DNA of 64,000 bases from JALZVT01 sp039029135 (lineage in GTDB: Bacteria > Pseudomonadota > Gammaproteobacteria > Pseudomonadales > Azotimanducaceae), in the NCBI GenBank assembly GCA_039029135.1, contig JBCCGT010000005.1, forward strand, positions 178,759-242,758. Reading direction: 5' to 3'. Numbering within the stretch: the first letter of the stretch is position 1; each line of letters begins with the position of its first letter. The position numbers were made by a program, and so were the translations under genes. The notes beneath the pieces are model-generated. The model was not told where the DNA came from. It searched no databases and saw only the letters and a program-made list of their open reading frames with translations. This document shows positions 61,009 to 64,000 of the stretch, piece after piece.

Positions 61009-62646
61009 CTAGGCCTGACTGATCAGCGTCTTCGCGTAGCTGGTGGTTTCGGCGCTGATCTCCGCGCCGCCTAGCATGCGGGCGACCTCGTCGATGCGCT
61101 CGGCGTCATCCAGCGGCACGATGGAGCTGTCGCTGTTCTTGTCCTTTTGCACCAGCAGGTGTTGATGGCCCAGCGCCGCAACCTGCGGCGCGTGGGTGAC
61201 GCACAGAACCTGGCAGTTGGCGCTCAGGTCGCGCAGCAGCCGACCCAGCGTGTCCGCGGTCGTGCCGCCGACGCCGACGTCCGCCTCGTCCAGCACCAGC
61301 GTGGGCATATTGGTGCGCTCTGCGGCGACGACCTGTATAGCGAGCGCGATGCGCGCCCGCTCGCCGCCCGAGGCGATCTTCTGCAGCGGACCCGCAGGCT
61401 GCTTGGGGTTGGTGCGGACGGTGAACTCGATGCTTTCCAGCCCGCCCGGTCCGCGTGCGTCGTGAAACGCCACGCCCAGCTCGCCAGCGGCGATGCCGAG
61501 CGCGCTCATCTGTTCGCTCACGGCCTTGCAGAACGGTTTAACCGCGGCCTTACGGGCGTTGCTGAGTTTGGCGGCCGCCTTCTCGAACGCGGCTTTGCGA
61601 CTCGCTACTTCGTCCGCCAGGGACGCAAGCTCCGCCTCGCCGCCGCGAATGGCGGCCAGTTCGTCGGTGACGCGCTGGTGGTGCTCTGCCAGCGCCTCGG
61701 GCTCGACGCGGTGCTTGCGGGCGTGCTCGTGCAGCAGCGCGAGGCGAGCCTCCGCGCGGGCGAAGGCCTCCGGGTCGCCGTCGAGACTGTCGCGGTAGTG
61801 GCGCAGCTCGGCCGCGGCCTCGTCGACGTGTGCCTCGGCGGTGCTGAGCAGATCCTGGGCGGCTGCCAGACTCGGGTGTTCGTCGCTCAGCGCCTGCAGC
61901 CGATGACTGAGCTCCGCGATCGGATTGCCATCCCCCAGCGCGCCTAGGCAGGCATCGGTCGCTGCCTGCAGATCGCCGAGCTGGGCCAGCCGCCGGTGCT
62001 CGGCCTCCAGCCGCGGCATCTCGTCGGGGCGCAGCCCCAGGCCGTCCAGTTCCTCGACCTGGTACTCGAGTAGTGCGGCCCGATCGCTGTCGCCGCCCAG
62101 TCGCGCCAGCAGCGCCTCGCGGCGTTCCGCCGCGGTGCGCCAGGCAACGTAGGTGTCGCGCGCGCTCTCGCGCAGCGCCGGCTTGACGCCAAAATCGTCG
62201 AGCAGCATAAGCTGCACATCGCGCTTCAGCAGGCGCTGGTGATCGTCCTGTGCGTGAATGTCGACCAGCGTAGAGGCGAGCGTAGCGAGGTCGCCGCGGT
62301 TCACCGGTACGCCGTTGATGAAGGCGCGTGAGCGCCCCTCTTTCGTGATAACGCGTCGCAGCAGACAGCGGCCGGGCTCATCCGCATCCGCCAGCTCGTG
62401 GGAGGCGAGGATGCTCTCGGCTACCGAGTTGCCCGTGATGTCGAACTCTGCGCTGATGTCTGCGCGGGATGCCCCCTGGCGCACACGGTCGGCGCTGGCG
62501 CGTTCGCCCAGCACCATGCCCAGCGCACCGAGCAGGATCGACTTGCCCGCGCCGGATTCGCCGGTGATGACGGTCAGGCCGGATGACCAGTCCACGGACA
62601 GGCGCCGGACCAGGGCAAAGTCGGTAACGGTGAGTTGCTGCAGCAT
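61009..62646 (-). CDS. recN: DNA repair protein RecN
   Basis: A 545-residue SMC-like repair ATPase. Walker A GESGAGKSILLGALGMVLGERA is at residues ~30-51; the long coiled coil spans ~160-380; the C-terminal head has the signature IASGGERARIALAIQVV and Walker B TLVLDEADVGVGG, then QVLCVTHAPQVAALGHQHLLVQK. It tethers DNA at double-strand breaks and works with RecA. Divergent from hrcA across 261 bp. LexA control is expected but I do not see a clear box. Confidence 0.97.
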   Translation of the reverse strand: MLQQLTVTDFALVRRLSVDWSSGLTVITGESGAGKSILLGALGMVLGERASADRVRQGASRADISAEFDITGNSVAESILASHELADADEPGRCLLRRVITKEGRSRAFINGVPVNRGDLATLASTLVDIHAQDDHQRLLKRDVQLMLLDDFGVKPALRESARDTYVAWRTAAERREALLARLGGDSDRAALLEYQVEELDGLGLRPDEMPRLEAEHRRLAQLGDLQAATDACLGALGDGNPIAELSHRLQALSDEHPSLAAAQDLLSTAEAHVDEAAAELRHYRDSLDGDPEAFARAEARLALLHEHARKHRVEPEALAEHHQRVTDELAAIRGGEAELASLADEVASRKAAFEKAAAKLSNARKAAVKPFCKAVSEQMSALGIAAGELGVAFHDARGPGGLESIEFTVRTNPKQPAGPLQKIASGGERARIALAIQVVAAERTNMPTLVLDEADVGVGGTTADTLGRLLRDLSANCQVLCVTHAPQVAALGHQHLLVQKDKNSDSSIVPLDDAERIDEVARMLGGAEISAETTSYAKTLISQA

Positions 62647-62907
62647 CGCGGCAGATTAGCCGAACGCACCGGCTGTCGCGACAGTCACTTGTCAGATTCG
62701 GCGCTGAGAGAACGGCCAGACGCGGGTGCACGCGGCGGCGTTCTTTCTCCGGGCGATCCCGTCTGGCGCGGTGCCTTTTCCCCGACCCCGCGTTACCATC
62801 GCTGCGGCGCTCGCGCCGCGGTTTGGTGCCGCTCGGTCGCGGGCCGCTTGCGGTGGCGGGGCCTCGATGCGCCGCCACGACACTGGCTAGACCTGACTGG
62901 TTGCCGC

Positions 62908-63945
62908 ATGCAGTCGAACGATGATCTTGCGCTACCGGACCGCGCGCAGACCCTGCTGAAAGTGTTGATCGAGCGCTATCTGGACGACGGCGCGCCGGTC
63001 GCGTCGAAGACCCTGGCGCAGACGCCCGGCGTCGCCGTCAGTCCTGCGACCGTGCGCAACATCATGGCGGATCTCGAGGCGCGCGGCTTCGTGCAGTCAC
63101 CGCATACCTCCGCCGGCAAGGTGCCCACCGTCCCCGGCCTGCGCCTGTTTGTCGACAGCCTGCTATCTGTGCAGCCGCTGACCGCCGCGCGGGTGAAGGC
63201 GCTGCGCACGGGGCTGTCACCGGATCTGTCGGCCAACGAACTGGTCGACAGCGCGTCGCGGCTGGTGGCCCAGCTAACGAGCATGGCGGGCGTCGTCACC
63301 CTGCCGCGCTTCGAGGTGGCCGAGCTGCGACAGATCGAGTTCCTGCCGCTGTCCGGCGATCGCGTGCTGGTCATCCTGGTCATCAACGACCGCGAAGTGC
63401 AAAACCGGGTCATCCACACCACTCGCGACTACAGCCAGGCCGAGCTGAACGCCGCCGCCAACTACATCAACGCCAACTTCGCGGGCAACTCGCTGCAGCA
63501 CACGCGCGAGGCGCTGCATCGCTCGATGCAGGAAGACAAGGACGAAATGACCGACATCCTGCAGGCGGCGGTCGACCTCGCGGGGCCGGCGCTCGAAGAG
63601 GAGGAGGCGGAGAGCGATTACCGGATGACCGGCGAGCAGAATCTCCTGCAGCCCGATCCCGATCTGATGCAGAAGATGTTCGAGGCGTTCGCGGAGAAGG
63701 GCCGCATCCTGCACCTGCTCGATCGCTGCCTCGACAGTGACGGCGTGCAGCTCTTCATCGGCGAGGAGTCCGGCTATCGGCTGCTGGGAGACATGAGCCT
63801 GATCGCCTCCTCCTACGAGATCAACGGCCAGGTCGCGGGGGTGCTGGGGGTGATCGGCCCGACCCGCATGGCCTATAAGGACGTCATCCCGATCGTTGAC
63901 GTGACGGCGCGGCTGCTCGGCGCCGCCATCGAGGGCGAGCGTTGA
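62908..63945 (+). CDS. hrcA: Heat-inducible transcription repressor HrcA
   Basis: A 345-residue HrcA: winged helix (LLKVLIERYLDDGAPVASKTLAQTPGVAVSPATVRNIMADLEARGFVQSPHTSAGKVPTVPGLRLFVDSLL), GAF-like domain (FLPLSGDRVLVILVINDREVQNRVI) and the dimerisation part (LFIGEESGYRLLGDMSLIASSYEINGQVAGVLGVIGPTRMAYKDVIPIVDVTARLL). It represses groE/dnaK-type operons through CIRCE sites with GroEL. The next heat-shock gene, if any, lies past the window edge. No CIRCE element is seen in its own leader. Confidence 0.97.
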   Translation: MQSNDDLALPDRAQTLLKVLIERYLDDGAPVASKTLAQTPGVAVSPATVRNIMADLEARGFVQSPHTSAGKVPTVPGLRLFVDSLLSVQPLTAARVKALRTGLSPDLSANELVDSASRLVAQLTSMAGVVTLPRFEVAELRQIEFLPLSGDRVLVILVINDREVQNRVIHTTRDYSQAELNAAANYINANFAGNSLQHTREALHRSMQEDKDEMTDILQAAVDLAGPALEEEEAESDYRMTGEQNLLQPDPDLMQKMFEAFAEKGRILHLLDRCLDSDGVQLFIGEESGYRLLGDMSLIASSYEINGQVAGVLGVIGPTRMAYKDVIPIVDVTARLLGAAIEGER

Positions 63946-64000
63946 AAGCTGGGGTCAGAGTAGGGGGGGGAGTGGGGGCAAGGGACACAAAAAAAAAAAC
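63946..64000. other. Low-complexity window end
   Basis: After the hrcA stop the sequence is mostly G runs and a final A run, with GGGGTCAGAGTA near the start. It looks like a poor contig end or a REP-like scrap rather than a gene. Confidence 0.5.

Noticed and set aside
1..64000. CRISPR array
   Set aside because: No series of regularly spaced repeats and no cas gene was seen.

Overview
The window is GC-rich chromosomal DNA of a gammaproteobacterium that I cannot name. The evidence is a core block of smpB, ratA, bamE, recN and hrcA, a one-piece tmRNA with tag ANDENYALAA, and slyX, rdgC, yceH and ppiB. The last ~55 bases are low-complexity and look like a poor contig end. Single-base frameshifts (xylB, hsdM) should therefore be treated as possible sequence errors.

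Layout. 1-9 kb: Sel1-repeat protein, serine hydrolase, secreted trypsin-like protease, slyX, a LysR regulator divergent from a small secreted protein, a large patatin-like lipase and two unknowns. 9.3-14.6 kb: a secreted atypical kinase-like protein converging on a tightly overlapped operon (metallophosphatase with a kinase-like tail, DUF4956 membrane protein, SdiA-regulated-type lipoprotein, hydrolase-like protein). 14.7-20.2 kb: housekeeping genes (yceH, ppiB, rdgC, a D-cysteine desulfhydrase, a TIGR00266 protein). 20.2-27.2 kb: a cobalt-type nitrile hydratase operon headed by a phosphoribosyltransferase. It is divergent, across 57 bp, from a second phosphoribosyltransferase with a 2OG-Fe oxygenase and an MFS transporter. 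This suggests metabolism of a nitrile-bearing nucleobase. 27.2-31.6 kb: a xylose operon (xylB-xylA-symporter) behind a LacI-type operator. 31.6-35.7 kb: a CoA-transferase, a candidate selenocysteine-containing peroxiredoxin-like protein, a membrane protein, a nucleophile-less hydrolase and a uracil-DNA glycosylase.

35.8-50.8 kb is an apparent accessory island. It is less GC-rich and ends at the 3' end of ssrA. It holds a thiolase and an acyl-CoA dehydrogenase, a decayed 3-hydroxyisobutyrate dehydrogenase, a lipoprotein fusing a sulfatase with a YHYH domain, IS3-family remnants, and a type I restriction-modification operon with an extra gene between hsdS and hsdR that carries a nuclease-like D...ExK signature.

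51.1-53.1 kb, between ssrA and smpB, holds two toxin-antitoxin modules. Each follows a copy of a 63-bp repeat, and the second lies between 27-bp perfect direct repeats that duplicate the 3' end of an outer-membrane protein gene. 53.8-64 kb is core again: smpB, a sodium symporter, ratA, an outer-membrane protein, bamE, a secreted metzincin-like protease, a tandem GFA-domain protein, recN and hrcA.

The strongest candidates for something new are the in-frame UGA selenoprotein (33,247-33,849), the nitrile hydratase/phosphoribosyltransferase locus, the restriction-operon accessory gene, and the toxin-antitoxin cassette bounded by direct repeats.
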